Shown piece after piece: positions 19,314-29,868 of a stretch of DNA of 64,000 nucleotides (positions within the stretch are counted from its first letter, which is position 1; every line of letters starts with the position of its first letter). The notes beneath the pieces were generated by a model. It was not told the origin of the DNA. It worked only from the letters and a program-made list of their open reading frames with translations, and ran no database searches. The stretch covers positions 4,898,001 to 4,962,000 of the forward strand of contig NZ_JBEPOH010000001.1 of the NCBI RefSeq assembly GCF_040546685.1, read 5' to 3'. The stretch comes from Variovorax sp. OAS795. GTDB lineage: Bacteria; Pseudomonadota; Gammaproteobacteria; Burkholderiales; Burkholderiaceae_C. The translations under genes were made by a program, and so were the position numbers.

Positions 19314-19390
19314 AGGGGAGTCGCCAAGTTGGTTAAGGCACTGGATTTTGATTCCAGCATGCAAAGGTTCGAATCCTTTCTCCCCTGCCA
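19314..19390 (+). tRNA. tRNA-Gln (anticodon TTG)
   Basis: 77-nt cloverleaf with acceptor AGGGGAG/CTCCCCT, anticodon loop TTTTGAT, T-arm AAAGGTTCGAATCCTTT and encoded CCA. Discriminator base is G, as in glutamine tRNAs. It lies between ispE and prs. Confidence 0.96.
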
Positions 19391-19402
19391 AATTTCTTCT
19401 AG

Positions 19403-19454
19403 GCTGCGGCTTCACCGCCGCAGCGCTTTCAAACTGCGGCCCACCGGCCGCAGT
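19403..19454 (+). terminator. Tandem GC-rich hairpins after tRNA-Gln
   Basis: Two perfect stem-loops: GCTGCGGC/GCCGCAGC (19403-19424) and ACTGCGGCC/GGCCGCAGT (19433-19454), the second followed by GTTTCTTCT. They probably form a processing or (partial) termination signal between the tRNA and prs. Confidence 0.6.
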
Positions 19455-19561
19455 GTTTCTTCTGCAGCTGCCCGCTGCAATAATCGGCGGCCCCAGGGTC
19501 GCCATGACTCAAATTCTTTGGCGGCTTCCTAAAAGCCAATTCGCACTGCCGGGACGCGCTC

Positions 19562-20533
19562 ATGCAGGCTAATCACCCTGATTTCATGGTTTTCACCGGT
19601 AACGCCAATCCTGGCCTGGCCGCGGAAATCGCGCACAACCTCGGCACCTCGCTGGGCGCCGCGCGCGTGGGCCGGTTCTCCGACGGCGAAGTCACCGTCG
19701 AGATCAACCAGAACGTCCGGGCGCGCGATGTGTTCGTGGTGCAGTCGACCTGCGCACCGACCAACGAGAACCTGATGGAACTGCTGATCATGGTCGATGC
19801 GCTCAAGCGCGCGTCGGCCGAGCGGATCAGCGCGGTGATTCCCTACTACGGCTATGCCCGCCAGGACCGCCGCCCGCGTTCCAGCCGCGTGCCGATCTCG
19901 GCCAAGGTGGTGGCCAACCTGCTGGAGACCGTGGGCGTCGAGCGCGTGCTCACCATGGACCTTCACGCCGACCAGATCCAGGGCTTCTTCGACATCCCGG
20001 TCGACAACATCTACGCGTCGCCGGTGCTGCTGGGCGACCTGCGCCAGAAGAACTACGAAGACCTGATCGTGGTGTCGCCCGACGTGGGCGGCGTGGTGCG
20101 CGCACGGGCGCTCGCCAAGCAACTGAACTGCGACCTCGCCATCATCGACAAGCGCCGCCCCAAGGCCAACGTGAGCGAGGTCATGAACGTCATCGGCGAA
20201 ATCGACGGCCGCAACTGCGTGATCATGGACGACATGATCGACACCGCCGGCACGCTGGTCAAGGCGGCCGAAGTGCTCAAGGAGCGCGGCGCGAAAAGCG
20301 TCTACGCCTACTGCACGCACCCGATCTTCTCGGGCCCGGCCATCGAGCGCATCACCCACTCCGCGCTCGACGAAGTGGTCGTGACCAACACCATTCCCCT
20401 TTCCGACGGCGCACTGTCGTGCGGAAAGGTCCGCCAACTCTCCGTGGCGCCGCTGATCGCAGAAACGATCCAGCGCATTGCCAAGGGCGAGTCGGTCATG
20501 AGTTTGTTCTCGGACCAGGACAACCTGTTCTGA
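19562..20533 (+). CDS. prs: Ribose-phosphate pyrophosphokinase (PRPP synthetase)
   Basis: Makes PRPP from ribose-5-phosphate and ATP for nucleotide, His and Trp synthesis. 323 aa, class I length. Visible motifs: G-R-F-S-D-G-E near residue 40, [15 protein letters not shown], the [10 protein letters not shown] metal/ATP segment, the flexible loop K-R-R-P-K-A-N, and the PRPP-binding D-D-M-I-D-T-A-G-T. The start is the first ATG after the tRNA-Gln hairpins; it lacks a strong Shine-Dalgarno. Confidence 0.97.
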   Translation: MQANHPDFMVFTGNANPGLAAEIAHNLGTSLGAARVGRFSDGEVTVEINQNVRARDVFVVQSTCAPTNENLMELLIMVDALKRASAERISAVIPYYGYARQDRRPRSSRVPISAKVVANLLETVGVERVLTMDLHADQIQGFFDIPVDNIYASPVLLGDLRQKNYEDLIVVSPDVGGVVRARALAKQLNCDLAIIDKRRPKANVSEVMNVIGEIDGRNCVIMDDMIDTAGTLVKAAEVLKERGAKSVYAYCTHPIFSGPAIERITHSALDEVVVTNTIPLSDGALSCGKVRQLSVAPLIAETIQRIAKGESVMSLFSDQDNLF

Positions 20534-20547
20534 CCCGAGCAAAAAGC

Positions 20548-20579
20548 GGGCGCCACTTTCCTTTTGGGGCATGGCGCCC
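20548..20579 (+). terminator. Hairpin between prs and rplY
   Basis: GGGCGCCA pairs with TGGCGCCC around a 16-base loop, followed by TTGTTG. The weak T-run means it may be an attenuator or leader element of rplY rather than a full terminator. Confidence 0.4.
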
Positions 20580-20629
20580 TTGTTGAACCGGAGTCGCACT
20601 GGTCGCGGTGGACTCTCACAGGAGTTGTT

Positions 20630-21295
20630 ATGAAATTCGTCGCTTTTGAGCGCGCCAAGCAGGGCACGGGTGCGAGCCGCCGTCTCCGCATCTCGGGCAA
20701 GACGCCCGGTATCGTCTACGGTGGTGAAGGCCAGCCCCAGCTGATCGAGCTCGATCACAACGCGCTGTGGCACGCCCTCAAGAAGGAAGCCTTCCACTCG
20801 TCGATCCTCGAAATGGAACTCGGCGGCGCCACCAGCAAAGTGCTGCTGCGCGACGTGCAGTACCACCCGTTCCGCCAGCTGGTCCAGCACATCGACTTCC
20901 AGCGCGTCGATGCCAAGACCCGCCTGCACATGAAGGTGCCGCTCCACTTCAAGGGTGAAGAAGAGTCCGACGCCGTCAAGCTCGACCACAACCTCGTGAC
21001 GCACGTCATGAACGAGCTCGAAGTGAGCTGCCTGCCGAGCGACCTGCCCGAGTTCCTCGAGGTCGACCTCTCCGGCCTGAAGAAGAACGCCACGCTCCAC
21101 GTCAGCGACATCAAGCTGCCCAAGGGCGTGAAGTTCGTGAGCCACGGCAAGCTGAACCCCGTCATCGTGTCGGCCGTGCCTCCGCTGGTTGCCGAAGAGC
21201 CGGCCGCTGCCGCCGAAGGTGCAGCACCTGCCGAAGGCGCCGCACCTGCCGGCAAGCCTGCCGCCAAGACGGCCAAGCCCGCCGCGAAGAAGTAA
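20630..21295 (+). CDS. rplY: 50S ribosomal protein L25 (Ctc type)
   Basis: Binds 5S rRNA in the large ribosomal subunit. 221 aa, the long form with an N-terminal L25 domain ([21 protein letters not shown]) and a C-terminal beta-barrel TL5/Ctc domain, then a basic Ala/Pro/Lys tail. ATG 20630 is preceded by GGAG with good spacing. A strong terminator follows at 21311. Confidence 0.96.
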   Translation: MKFVAFERAKQGTGASRRLRISGKTPGIVYGGEGQPQLIELDHNALWHALKKEAFHSSILEMELGGATSKVLLRDVQYHPFRQLVQHIDFQRVDAKTRLHMKVPLHFKGEEESDAVKLDHNLVTHVMNELEVSCLPSDLPEFLEVDLSGLKKNATLHVSDIKLPKGVKFVSHGKLNPVIVSAVPPLVAEEPAAAAEGAAPAEGAAPAGKPAAKTAKPAAKK

Positions 21296-21310
21296 TTCTT
21301 CCCGCACCCT

Positions 21311-21345
21311 GCAAAAGGCCCGCTTCGTGCGGGCCTTTTGCTTTT
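21311..21345 (+). terminator. Rho-independent terminator after rplY
   Basis: 13-bp perfect stem GCAAAAGGCCCGC with its complement, loop TTCGT, followed by TTTT. Confidence 0.9.
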
Positions 21346-21368
21346 GGGGCGGCGGGATAATTCCACCC

Positions 21369-22001
21369 ATGATCAAGCTGTTTGTCGGCCTCGGGAATCC
21401 CGGGCCTGAATACGAAGCCACCCGGCACAACGCGGGCTTCTGGTGGATCGATGCGCTCGCACGCGACTGGAAGCTCAATCTCGCGCCCGAGCGCAGCTAT
21501 CACGGCCTTGCGGCACGCGCGAACATCGGCGGGCAGAGCGTCTGGCTGCTGGAGCCGCAGACCTTCATGAACCTGTCGGGCAAGTCGGTGGGCGCGCTCG
21601 CGCGCTTCTTCAAGATCGCGCCCGAGGAGATCCTCGTGGCTCACGACGAGCTCGACGTGGTGCCCGGGCAGGCCAAGCTCAAGTTCGGCGGCAGCCATGC
21701 CGGGCACAACGGCCTGCGCGACATCCATGCGCAACTGGGCACCGGCGACTACTGGCGCCTGCGCCTGGGCATCGGACACCCTGGCGTCAAGTCGGAGGTC
21801 ATCAACTGGGTGCTCAAGAAGCCGCTGAAGGAACAGCGCGAAGCCATCGAGGATGCCATCGTGCGCACCCTGCACGCGGCACCTGCACTGGTCGCAGGCG
21901 AGATGGAAAAAGCCACCCTGATCATTCACACGAGCAAACCGCCACGGCCCAAACCGCCGCGGCGGGAGCCCGGCGATGGAGGCGCGCCCGCGGCCCCCTG
22001 A
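21369..22001 (+). CDS. pth: Peptidyl-tRNA hydrolase
   Basis: Releases tRNA from prematurely dropped peptidyl-tRNA. 210 aa. Starts [20 protein letters not shown], with catalytic His in the R-H-N-A-G-F motif near residue 20; F-M-N-L-S-G-K-S and G-G-x-x-G-H-N-G-L-R are intact. The C-terminus has a Pro/Arg-rich extension of about 15 residues. GATAAT lies seven bases before the ATG and no Shine-Dalgarno is seen, so it may have its own leaderless transcript after the rplY terminator. Confidence 0.96.
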   Translation: MIKLFVGLGNPGPEYEATRHNAGFWWIDALARDWKLNLAPERSYHGLAARANIGGQSVWLLEPQTFMNLSGKSVGALARFFKIAPEEILVAHDELDVVPGQAKLKFGGSHAGHNGLRDIHAQLGTGDYWRLRLGIGHPGVKSEVINWVLKKPLKEQREAIEDAIVRTLHAAPALVAGEMEKATLIIHTSKPPRPKPPRREPGDGGAPAAP

Positions 22002-22048
22002 CCCAGCCGGCCTCAGGGCGCGAAGAGCGAGAGAAGAAAGGGAGAAAA

Positions 22049-22849
<801 letters not shown>

Positions 22850-22905
22850 TTATCGCGAACAAGGCACGCTTGTTGCAGGAGTCGGGTTATGCTGCGCCCC
22901 GCCCC

Positions 22906-23856
22906 ATGAGCCTGTTCATTCTCAAGCGCCTCGCCACGCTGATCGGTACCCTGATCGGCGCCTCGGTCATCGTTTTCCTCGTCCTGGAGATCCTGCCCGG
23001 CAATGCCGCGCAGATGCTCATGGGCCCCGATGCCGCGCCCGAGGCAGTGGCCGCCCTCGCCACCAAGCTCGGCCTCGACCAGCCCGCCTGGACGCGCTAC
23101 TGGCACTGGATCGCCGGCCTTTTGACCGGCAACCTGGGCGACAGCTACGCCTACAGCTCGCCGGTGCTCGACCTGATCCTGGAACGGCTCGCGCTCACCG
23201 TGCCGCTCGCGCTGCTCGCGATGGCCCTGACCACTGTGCTTGCGCTGCTGGTGGGCGTCACGGCTGCGGCGCGCCACAACAAGCTCGGCGACGTCGGCCT
23301 GATGGGGCTCACCCAGGTGGGCATCGCCATTCCCAATTTCTGGTTCGCCATCCTGCTGATCCTGGTGTTCTCGGTTCAGCTGCAGTGGTTCTCGGCTGGC
23401 GGATTCGAGGGCTGGAGCGAGGGCATCCTGGCGGGCATCAAGTCGCTGCTGCTGCCGGCGCTTTCGCTGGCGGTGGTCCAGGCCGCCATCCTCGCGCGCA
23501 TCACGCGCTCGGCGGTGCTCGAGGTGATGCGCGAAGACTTCGTGCGCACCGCGCGCGCCAAGGGCGTCTCGCAGCGCGCGGTGCTCTGGACCCATGTGCT
23601 GCGCAACGCCATGATCCCGGTGGTCACCGTCATGGGCATGCAGTTTTCCGAACTGCTGGCCGGCACCATCGTGGTGGAGAACGTGTTCTACCTCCCGGGC
23701 CTGGGCCGGCTGATCTTCCAGGCCATCAGCAACCGCGACCTCATCGTGGTGCGCAACTGCGTGATGCTGCTCGCGGCCATGGTGGTCATCGTGAACTTCG
23801 TGGTCGACGTGCTCTATGCCGTGATCGACCCGCGCATCAAGGCGAGCGACATATGA
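22906..23856 (+). CDS. Peptide ABC transporter permease (DppB/OppB type)
   Basis: 316-aa inner-membrane permease with six hydrophobic segments and the ABC-permease EAA loop (R-T-A-R-A-K-G-V-S near residue 210). The N-terminus F-I-L-K-R-L-A-T-L-I-G-T and the R-L-x-L-T-V-P region match DppB-type proteins of peptide/nickel transporters. First gene of a run of four overlapping or closely spaced ABC genes; its stop overlaps the next start (ATGA). Confidence 0.92.
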   Translation: MSLFILKRLATLIGTLIGASVIVFLVLEILPGNAAQMLMGPDAAPEAVAALATKLGLDQPAWTRYWHWIAGLLTGNLGDSYAYSSPVLDLILERLALTVPLALLAMALTTVLALLVGVTAAARHNKLGDVGLMGLTQVGIAIPNFWFAILLILVFSVQLQWFSAGGFEGWSEGILAGIKSLLLPALSLAVVQAAILARITRSAVLEVMREDFVRTARAKGVSQRAVLWTHVLRNAMIPVVTVMGMQFSELLAGTIVVENVFYLPGLGRLIFQAISNRDLIVVRNCVMLLAAMVVIVNFVVDVLYAVIDPRIKASDI

Positions 23857-24728
23857 CGGCGATGACCGTTCCCAGCGCAGCGGCACTCAAGGTGGCGGGG
23901 TTCTGGCGCCGGGCGGTGCGGCACCGCAGCTTCGTGCTCGGTGGCGTGCTGACGCTGCTCCTGCTGCTGGCCGCCACCGTCTCGCTGGTGTGGACGCCCT
24001 GGTCGCCCTACGAGATGGACATGGCCAGCAAGCTGAAGCCGCCTTCGGGCTCGCACTGGCTGGGCACCGACACCTATGGGCGCGACGTGGCGTCGCTGTT
24101 GCTGGTGGGCGCGCGCGCATCCATCCTGGTGGGCGTGATCGCCGTGGGCATTGGCCTCGTCGTCGGCACGGCGCTGGGCCTCTTGGCGGCGGCACGGCGC
24201 GGCTGGGTCGAGGAGGCGATCATGCGGCTCACCGACTTTTCGCTCGCCTTCCCGGCCATCCTGTCGGCCATCATGATGACGGCCGTGTTCGGCGCCGGCA
24301 TCGTCAACGCGATCATCGCGATCGGCATCTACAACATCCCGACCTTCGCGCGCATCACGCGCGCGTCGGCCAACGCCATCTGGTCGCGCGAGTACGTGGC
24401 GGCGGCGCGCGCCTGCGGCAAGGGTTCGTTCGCCATCACGATGCAGCACGTGCTGCCCAACATCTCGGCCGTGCTGATCGTGCAGATCACCATCCGCTTC
24501 GCGATCGCCATCCTGGCCGAGGCCGCCCTCTCCTACCTCGGACTGGGCACGCAGCCGCCGCAGCCCTCGTGGGGCCGCATGCTCAGCGAGGCGCAGACCA
24601 TGATGTTCCAGTCGCCGCTGCTCGCGGTGTTCCCCGGCATGGCCATCGCGATGGCGGTGCTCGGCCTCAACCTGCTCGGCGACGGGCTGCGCGACCTGCT
24701 CGATCCGCGCCTGGCGCGCGCCCGCTAA
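23853..24728 (+). CDS. Peptide ABC transporter permease (DppC/OppC type)
   Basis: 291-aa second permease. One N-terminal membrane helix, then H-W-L-G-T-D-T-Y-G-R-D-V, the diagnostic DppC segment, five more helices, and the EAA loop (E-Y-V-A-A-A-R-A-C-G-K-G). The C-terminal L-S-Y-L-G-L-G-T-Q-P-P-Q-P-S-W-G is also typical. It pairs with the preceding permease to form the membrane channel. Confidence 0.93.
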   Translation: MTAMTVPSAAALKVAGFWRRAVRHRSFVLGGVLTLLLLLAATVSLVWTPWSPYEMDMASKLKPPSGSHWLGTDTYGRDVASLLLVGARASILVGVIAVGIGLVVGTALGLLAAARRGWVEEAIMRLTDFSLAFPAILSAIMMTAVFGAGIVNAIIAIGIYNIPTFARITRASANAIWSREYVAAARACGKGSFAITMQHVLPNISAVLIVQITIRFAIAILAEAALSYLGLGTQPPQPSWGRMLSEAQTMMFQSPLLAVFPGMAIAMAVLGLNLLGDGLRDLLDPRLARAR

Positions 24729-24733
24729 GCACC

Positions 24734-25723
24734 ATGCCTCTTCTCGAAGTCAACGACCTGCACATCGAACTGCAAACGCAGCGCGGCCCGGCCGAGGCCG
24801 TGCGCGGCATCGGCTTCACGCTCGAGCGCGGCGAAACGCTGGGCATCGTCGGCGAATCGGGTTGCGGCAAGTCGATCACGGTGCAGTCGCTGATGGGCCT
24901 GCTGCCGTCCACCGCCAAGGTGACCGGCAGCATCCGCTTCGACGGCACCGAACTCGTGGGGCGCGATGAAAAAGCCATGTGCCAGATCCGCGGCAACCGC
25001 ATCGGCATGATCTTCCAGGAGCCGATGACGGCGCTGAACCCGGTGCACACCATCGTGCGCCAGGTCGGCGAACCGCTGCGCCTTCACCGCGGGCTATCGG
25101 CTGCCGAAGCGCGCAAGGAAGTGCTGGCGCTGCTCGATCGCGTGGGCATTCCCGATGCGGCTTCGCGGCTCGATGCCTACCCGCACCAGTTCTCGGGCGG
25201 ACAGCGCCAGCGCATCGGCATCGCCATGGCCCTGGCCTGCGGCCCCGACCTGCTGATTGCCGACGAGCCCACCACCGCGCTCGATGTCACCATCCAGAAG
25301 CAGATCCTCGAACTCATCCAGGGCCTGGTGGCCGAGCGGGGCATGGCACTGATCCTGATCTCGCACGACCTCGGCGTCATTGCCCAGACGGTCTCGAAGA
25401 TGCTGGTGATGTATGGCGGCAGCGTGGTCGAGAGCGGCCCGACCGAATCGGTTTTTGCCGAGCGCGCGCATCCGTACACGCAGGGCCTGTTCGCAGCGCG
25501 GCCGGCGCTCGGCGCGCCGCGCGGCGTTCGCCTGGCGACCATCCGCGGCAGCGTGCCCGAACTGGTCGACCTGCCGCCCGGCTGTCCCTTTGCGGGCCGC
25601 TGCAAGTACACGGTCGATGCCTGCCACGCAACCCGTCCGCCGCCCACGGTATTGCGGCACGACCATGCCGTGCGCTGCATCCGGCTGGAGGAAATTGCGG
25701 CGGAAGGCGCACTCGCATCATGA
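24734..25723 (+). CDS. Peptide ABC transporter ATP-binding protein (DppD/OppD type)
   Basis: 329 aa. Walker A G-E-S-G-C-G-K-S near residue 43, Q-loop in [13 protein letters not shown] signature F-S-G-G-Q-R-Q-R, Walker [13 protein letters not shown] and the H-loop S-H-D-L. The C-terminal oligopeptide extension with C-P-F-A-G-R-C and further cysteines matches the OppD group and may hold an iron-sulfur cluster. The stop overlaps the next gene by ATGA. Confidence 0.94.
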   Translation: MPLLEVNDLHIELQTQRGPAEAVRGIGFTLERGETLGIVGESGCGKSITVQSLMGLLPSTAKVTGSIRFDGTELVGRDEKAMCQIRGNRIGMIFQEPMTALNPVHTIVRQVGEPLRLHRGLSAAEARKEVLALLDRVGIPDAASRLDAYPHQFSGGQRQRIGIAMALACGPDLLIADEPTTALDVTIQKQILELIQGLVAERGMALILISHDLGVIAQTVSKMLVMYGGSVVESGPTESVFAERAHPYTQGLFAARPALGAPRGVRLATIRGSVPELVDLPPGCPFAGRCKYTVDACHATRPPPTVLRHDHAVRCIRLEEIAAEGALAS

Positions 25724-26550
25724 GCCAGCCTGCCAGCGATCAACCCTTGCTAGAGGTGACCGATCTCGTTCGCCACTATGCCCTGCCGCGAGAAAAGCTC
25801 TTCGGCCCGCCGCCGCTCGTGAAGGCGCTGAACGGCGTCAGCTTCGAGGTGGCAGCGGGCCGCAGCCTGGGGATCGTCGGCGAATCGGGCTCGGGCAAGT
25901 CGACCATCGCGCGCCTGGTGATGGCGCTCGACACGCCCACGTCGGGCAGCGTGCGCATGCTGGGCCGCGACCTGCACCAGCTGCCGCGGAACGAACTCCG
26001 CGCCGCCCGGCGCGATTTCCAGATGGTGTTCCAGGATCCCTATGGCTCGCTGGATCCGCGCCAGACCGTGGCACGCATCGTGGCCGAGCCGCTCGAGGCA
26101 CTGGCCGCAACCACCCGCGCACAGCAGCGTGAGCAGGCCTCGGAGGCCCTCGCCGCCGTGGGCCTGCGCACCACGGACATGGACAAGTACCCGCACGAAT
26201 TCTCGGGCGGCCAACGCCAGCGCATCGCGATCGCCCGCGCGCTCATCACGCGCCCCAAGCTCATCGTGGCCGACGAACCGGTGAGCGCGCTCGACGTCTC
26301 GGTGCAGGCCCAGGTGCTCAACCTCATGCAGGACTTGCAGCAGCAGTTCGGCATCAGCTACCTGCTCATCAGCCACGACCTCGCGGTGGTCAACCACCTG
26401 TGCGACGAGGTCTGCGTGGTTTGGAAGGGCAAGATCGTCGAACAGGGGCCGCCCGGCGAGCTGTTCCGCAATGCGCAGCATCCGTACACGCGCACGCTGC
26501 TCGACGCCGTGCCGCGCACGCCCACCGGCGGCACGCTGCTGGCGGCCTGA
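25720..26550 (+). CDS. Peptide ABC transporter ATP-binding protein (DppF/OppF type)
   Basis: 276-aa second ATPase: Walker [10 protein letters not shown]-loop [11 protein letters not shown], signature F-S-G-G-Q-R-Q-R, Walker [13 protein letters not shown]. It lacks most of the usual C-terminal cysteine extension of OppF proteins and is shorter than the roughly 320-aa norm. It completes the heterodimeric motor with the preceding ATPase. Confidence 0.92.
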   Translation: MSQPASDQPLLEVTDLVRHYALPREKLFGPPPLVKALNGVSFEVAAGRSLGIVGESGSGKSTIARLVMALDTPTSGSVRMLGRDLHQLPRNELRAARRDFQMVFQDPYGSLDPRQTVARIVAEPLEALAATTRAQQREQASEALAAVGLRTTDMDKYPHEFSGGQRQRIAIARALITRPKLIVADEPVSALDVSVQAQVLNLMQDLQQQFGISYLLISHDLAVVNHLCDEVCVVWKGKIVEQGPPGELFRNAQHPYTRTLLDAVPRTPTGGTLLAA

Positions 26551-26684
26551 GCTCTCGCGCCGCCGCACGGTCTGACATCGGGGCGTCGCGCGCCTCCCCT
26601 AGGATGAGTGGCTCATAAGCATCTGGTTGCGCGCCGGCCGCCGCTCGGGGAAGATGCCTGCCTCTTTTCCGAAGACATTGCTTC

Positions 26685-28178
26685 ATGCTCCAACGACGTA
26701 CCCTGCTCGCCACCGGCGCCGCAGCCCTGGCTCCCCTTGCGCTGCCGACGATCGCCCTGGCGCAGCGAAAAAAAGACGCGCTGGTGCTGGCGCTCACGCT
26801 CGAACCCACAGGCCTCGACCCCACCGCCAAGGCCGGCGCAGAGATCGCCGAGGTGGTGCTCTACAACGTCTTCGAAACGCTCACCAAGATCAATTCAGAC
26901 GGCAGCGTGACGCCGCTGCTGGCCGAGAGCTGGGAAGTCTCGCCAGACCTCAAGACCTGCACCTTCAAGCTCAGGCGCGGCGTGCGGTTCCAGAACGGCG
27001 AGCCTTTCAATGCCGGCACGGTGAAGTTCTCGTTCGACCGTGCCGCCGCGGCCAACAGCACCAACAAGGACAAGCGCACCTTCACGAACATGGCGGTGCA
27101 GGTGATCGACGAGCACACGGTGGTGCTGATCAACAAGGAGATCGAGCCCGAGCTGCTCTTCCTGCTGGGCCAGGCCTCCGCCATCATGGTCGAGCCGAAG
27201 ACGGCCGAGACCAACGCCACCAGGCCGGTCGGCACCGGCCCCTACAAGCTCGACAGCTGGGCCAAGGGATCGTCCATCGTGCTTGCCAAGTGGGACGGCT
27301 GGCGCAATGCCGAGTCAGTGCAGATCCGCAAGGCGAGCTTCCGCTTCATCTCGGAGCCGGCCGCGCAGACGACGGCCCTGCTCTCGGGCGACATCGACCT
27401 GTTCCCGCATGCCTCGGTCTCGCGCAGCCTGCCCCAGTTCGAGGGCGACAAGCGCTTCCAGGTCGTCTTCAACGCCTCGCGCGGCAAGACGATCCTGGCC
27501 ATCAACAACCGGCGCAAGCCGCTGGACGACGTGCGCGTGCGGCGTGCCATTGCCGCGGCCATCGACCGCAAGGCCGTGATCGAGGCGGCCGCGGATGGCC
27601 GCGGCGTGGCCATCGGCAGCCACTACGTGCCGGGCGCGCCGGGCTACGTGGACACGACAGGCATCAACCCGTACAACCCCGAGAGGGCGAGACAGCTGCT
27701 CGCCGAGGCCGGCGTGAAAACGCCGCTCGAACTCGACTTCGTGCTGCCGCCGCCACCCTATGCACGGCAGGGCGGCGAGCTCATCGCCGCGCAGCTGGCC
27801 AAGGTGGGCATCGTCGCCAAGATCCAGAACGTGGAGTGGGCCCAGTGGATCAGCGGCACCTATGGCAACAAGAACTACGACCTCTCGCTGATCCTGCACG
27901 TCGAGCCCTTCGACCTCGTGAACTACACCAAGCCGGAGTACTACTGGGGCTACCAGTCGGCCAGCTTCAACGAGCTGTTCGACAAGGCGCGCAACAGCGC
28001 TCGCACCGCCGACCGGCTGCGCTACCTGGGCGATGCGCAGCGCCTCCTGGCCGAGGAGGCGGCCAATGTCTTCCTCTACCAGCCGCAGTTCATCACGGTG
28101 GCGGCGCGCAACCTGCGCGGGCTCTGGAAAGACACGCCGATCTTCGTCAACGACATTGCCGCGCTTTCCTGGCGCTGA
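26685..28178 (+). CDS. Peptide ABC transporter substrate-binding protein, copy 1
   Basis: 497-aa family-5 periplasmic binding protein. N-terminus M-L-Q-R-R-T-L-L-A-T-G contains a twin-arginine-like motif, so export may be by Tat; cleavage is near A-L-A-Q. The body carries the family segments L-A-E-S-W-E-V-S-P-D-L-K-T and V-K-F-S-F-D-R. A close paralogue follows at 28381. It lies 134 bases after the ATPase gene, with a weak -10 only. Confidence 0.92.
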   Translation: MLQRRTLLATGAAALAPLALPTIALAQRKKDALVLALTLEPTGLDPTAKAGAEIAEVVLYNVFETLTKINSDGSVTPLLAESWEVSPDLKTCTFKLRRGVRFQNGEPFNAGTVKFSFDRAAAANSTNKDKRTFTNMAVQVIDEHTVVLINKEIEPELLFLLGQASAIMVEPKTAETNATRPVGTGPYKLDSWAKGSSIVLAKWDGWRNAESVQIRKASFRFISEPAAQTTALLSGDIDLFPHASVSRSLPQFEGDKRFQVVFNASRGKTILAINNRRKPLDDVRVRRAIAAAIDRKAVIEAAADGRGVAIGSHYVPGAPGYVDTTGINPYNPERARQLLAEAGVKTPLELDFVLPPPPYARQGGELIAAQLAKVGIVAKIQNVEWAQWISGTYGNKNYDLSLILHVEPFDLVNYTKPEYYWGYQSASFNELFDKARNSARTADRLRYLGDAQRLLAEEAANVFLYQPQFITVAARNLRGLWKDTPIFVNDIAALSWR

Positions 28179-28380
28179 GTCGGCATCCGGGAACGTCCGG
28201 AGGAAAAACCGACTCCCGGGCACAGCGGCAAGGCGCCCGCTGCGAGAGAATGACTTTGCTGCGCGCGTGGCATCTTTCGTGCTGCGTGTCCTTCCTTCGC
28301 GGCGCGGCGCCTCCCATCGGGGCGCGGCCCACCGTGGAAGCAGTCATTCGCACTCACCGTTTTTCCGGAGATCACAACGT

Positions 28381-29868
28381 ATGTTGAACCGTCGCACCCT
28401 CCTTGCCACCGCCGGCGCCACTGTCGCGATGGCCTCTCCCATCGCCGGCATGGCGCAGGGACGCAAGGACGCCATCGTGATCGGCATGGCACTCGAGCCG
28501 CCGGGGCTCGACCCGACTGCCGGGGCCGCGGCCGCCATTGCCGAGGTCGTGCACTACAACATCCTCGAGACGCTCACCAAGATCAACGCCGACGGCAACG
28601 TGACGCCTCTCTTGGCCGAAAGCTGGGAAGTCTCGCCCGACCTCAAGACCTACACCTTCAAGCTCAGGCGTGGGGTCAAGTTCCAGAACGGCGAGCCGTT
28701 CAACGCCAACACCGTGAAGTTCGCGTTCGACCGCGCCGGCGGCGAGAAGAGCACCAACAAGGACAAGCGCACGTTCGCGAACCTGAGCACGCAGGTGGTG
28801 GACGAGCACACCGTAGTGATCATCAACAAGGAAATCGATCCCGACCTTCCCTTCGTACTGGGCCAGGCCACGGCCGTGATCGTCGAGCCCAAGAGCGCCG
28901 ACACCAACGCCACCAAGCCGGTCGGCACCGGCCCCTACAAGCTCGACAGCTGGGCCAAGGGTTCGTCGCTCACGCTGAGCAAGTGGGAGGGCTTCCGCAG
29001 CCCGGGCACCGCGAAGATCAACAAGGTCACCTTCCGCTTCATCGCCGACGCCGCCGCGCAAGCTGCGTCGCTCCTGGCCGGCGACGTCGACGTGTTCACG
29101 CGCATCGGCACGCGCGTGGTGCCTCAGTTCAAGAACAACCCGCAGTTCCAGACCATCCTGGCCGGCTCACGGGCCAAGACGATCCTGTCGATCAACAACA
29201 GGAAGAAGCCGCTGGACGACGTGCGCGTGCGCCGCGCCATCCTCGCGGCCATCGACCGCAAGGCGGTAATCGAGGGCGCGGCCGACGGCTTTGGCGTGCC
29301 CATCGGCAGCCACTACGTGCCGGGCGCCGCGGGCTATGTCGACACCACCGGCATCAACCCCTTCGACATCGAGAAGGCCAAGAAGCTGCTCGCCGAAGCC
29401 GGCGTGAAGACCCCGCTCGAACTCACCATGACCCTGCCGCCGCCACCCTACGCGCGCCAGGGCGGCGAAGTGATCGTGGCCCAGCTGGCCAAGATCGGCA
29501 TCACGGTGAAGGTGCAGAACGTGGAGTGGGCGCAGTGGCTCAGCGGCACCTACGGCAACAAGGACTACGACCTGTCGATCGTCTCGCACGTCGAGCCCTT
29601 CGACCTCGGCAACTACGCCAAGGCGGACTATTACTGGGGCTACCAGTCGAAGGCCTTCGACACGCTGTTCGACAAGATCAAGTCCACGGGCAATGCGGCC
29701 GAACGCAACAAGCTGCTCGGCGAAGCGCAGAAGCTGCTGGCCACCGACGCGGCCAACGGCTTCCTCTACCAGCCGCAGTTCCCGACCATTGCGAAGAAGA
29801 ACGTGAAGGGCCTCTGGAAGGAGAACCCGATCTTCGTGAACGACCTCTCGGCCCTCTCCTGGGGATGA
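28381..29868 (+). CDS. Peptide ABC transporter substrate-binding protein, copy 2
   Basis: 495 aa, paralogous to the preceding gene over its whole length; stretches such as P-V-G-T-G-P-Y-K-L-D-S-W-A-K-G-S-S and G-I-N-P-(Y/F)-(N/D) are shared. It also has a twin-arginine-like start M-L-N-R-R-T-L-L-A-T-A and cleavage near G-M-A-Q. A 202-base gap separates the copies. Differences are spread over the ligand-binding lobes, so the two may bind different peptides through one permease. The stop overlaps the amidase start (ATGA). Confidence 0.92.
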   Translation: MLNRRTLLATAGATVAMASPIAGMAQGRKDAIVIGMALEPPGLDPTAGAAAAIAEVVHYNILETLTKINADGNVTPLLAESWEVSPDLKTYTFKLRRGVKFQNGEPFNANTVKFAFDRAGGEKSTNKDKRTFANLSTQVVDEHTVVIINKEIDPDLPFVLGQATAVIVEPKSADTNATKPVGTGPYKLDSWAKGSSLTLSKWEGFRSPGTAKINKVTFRFIADAAAQAASLLAGDVDVFTRIGTRVVPQFKNNPQFQTILAGSRAKTILSINNRKKPLDDVRVRRAILAAIDRKAVIEGAADGFGVPIGSHYVPGAAGYVDTTGINPFDIEKAKKLLAEAGVKTPLELTMTLPPPPYARQGGEVIVAQLAKIGITVKVQNVEWAQWLSGTYGNKDYDLSIVSHVEPFDLGNYAKADYYWGYQSKAFDTLFDKIKSTGNAAERNKLLGEAQKLLATDAANGFLYQPQFPTIAKKNVKGLWKENPIFVNDLSALSWG

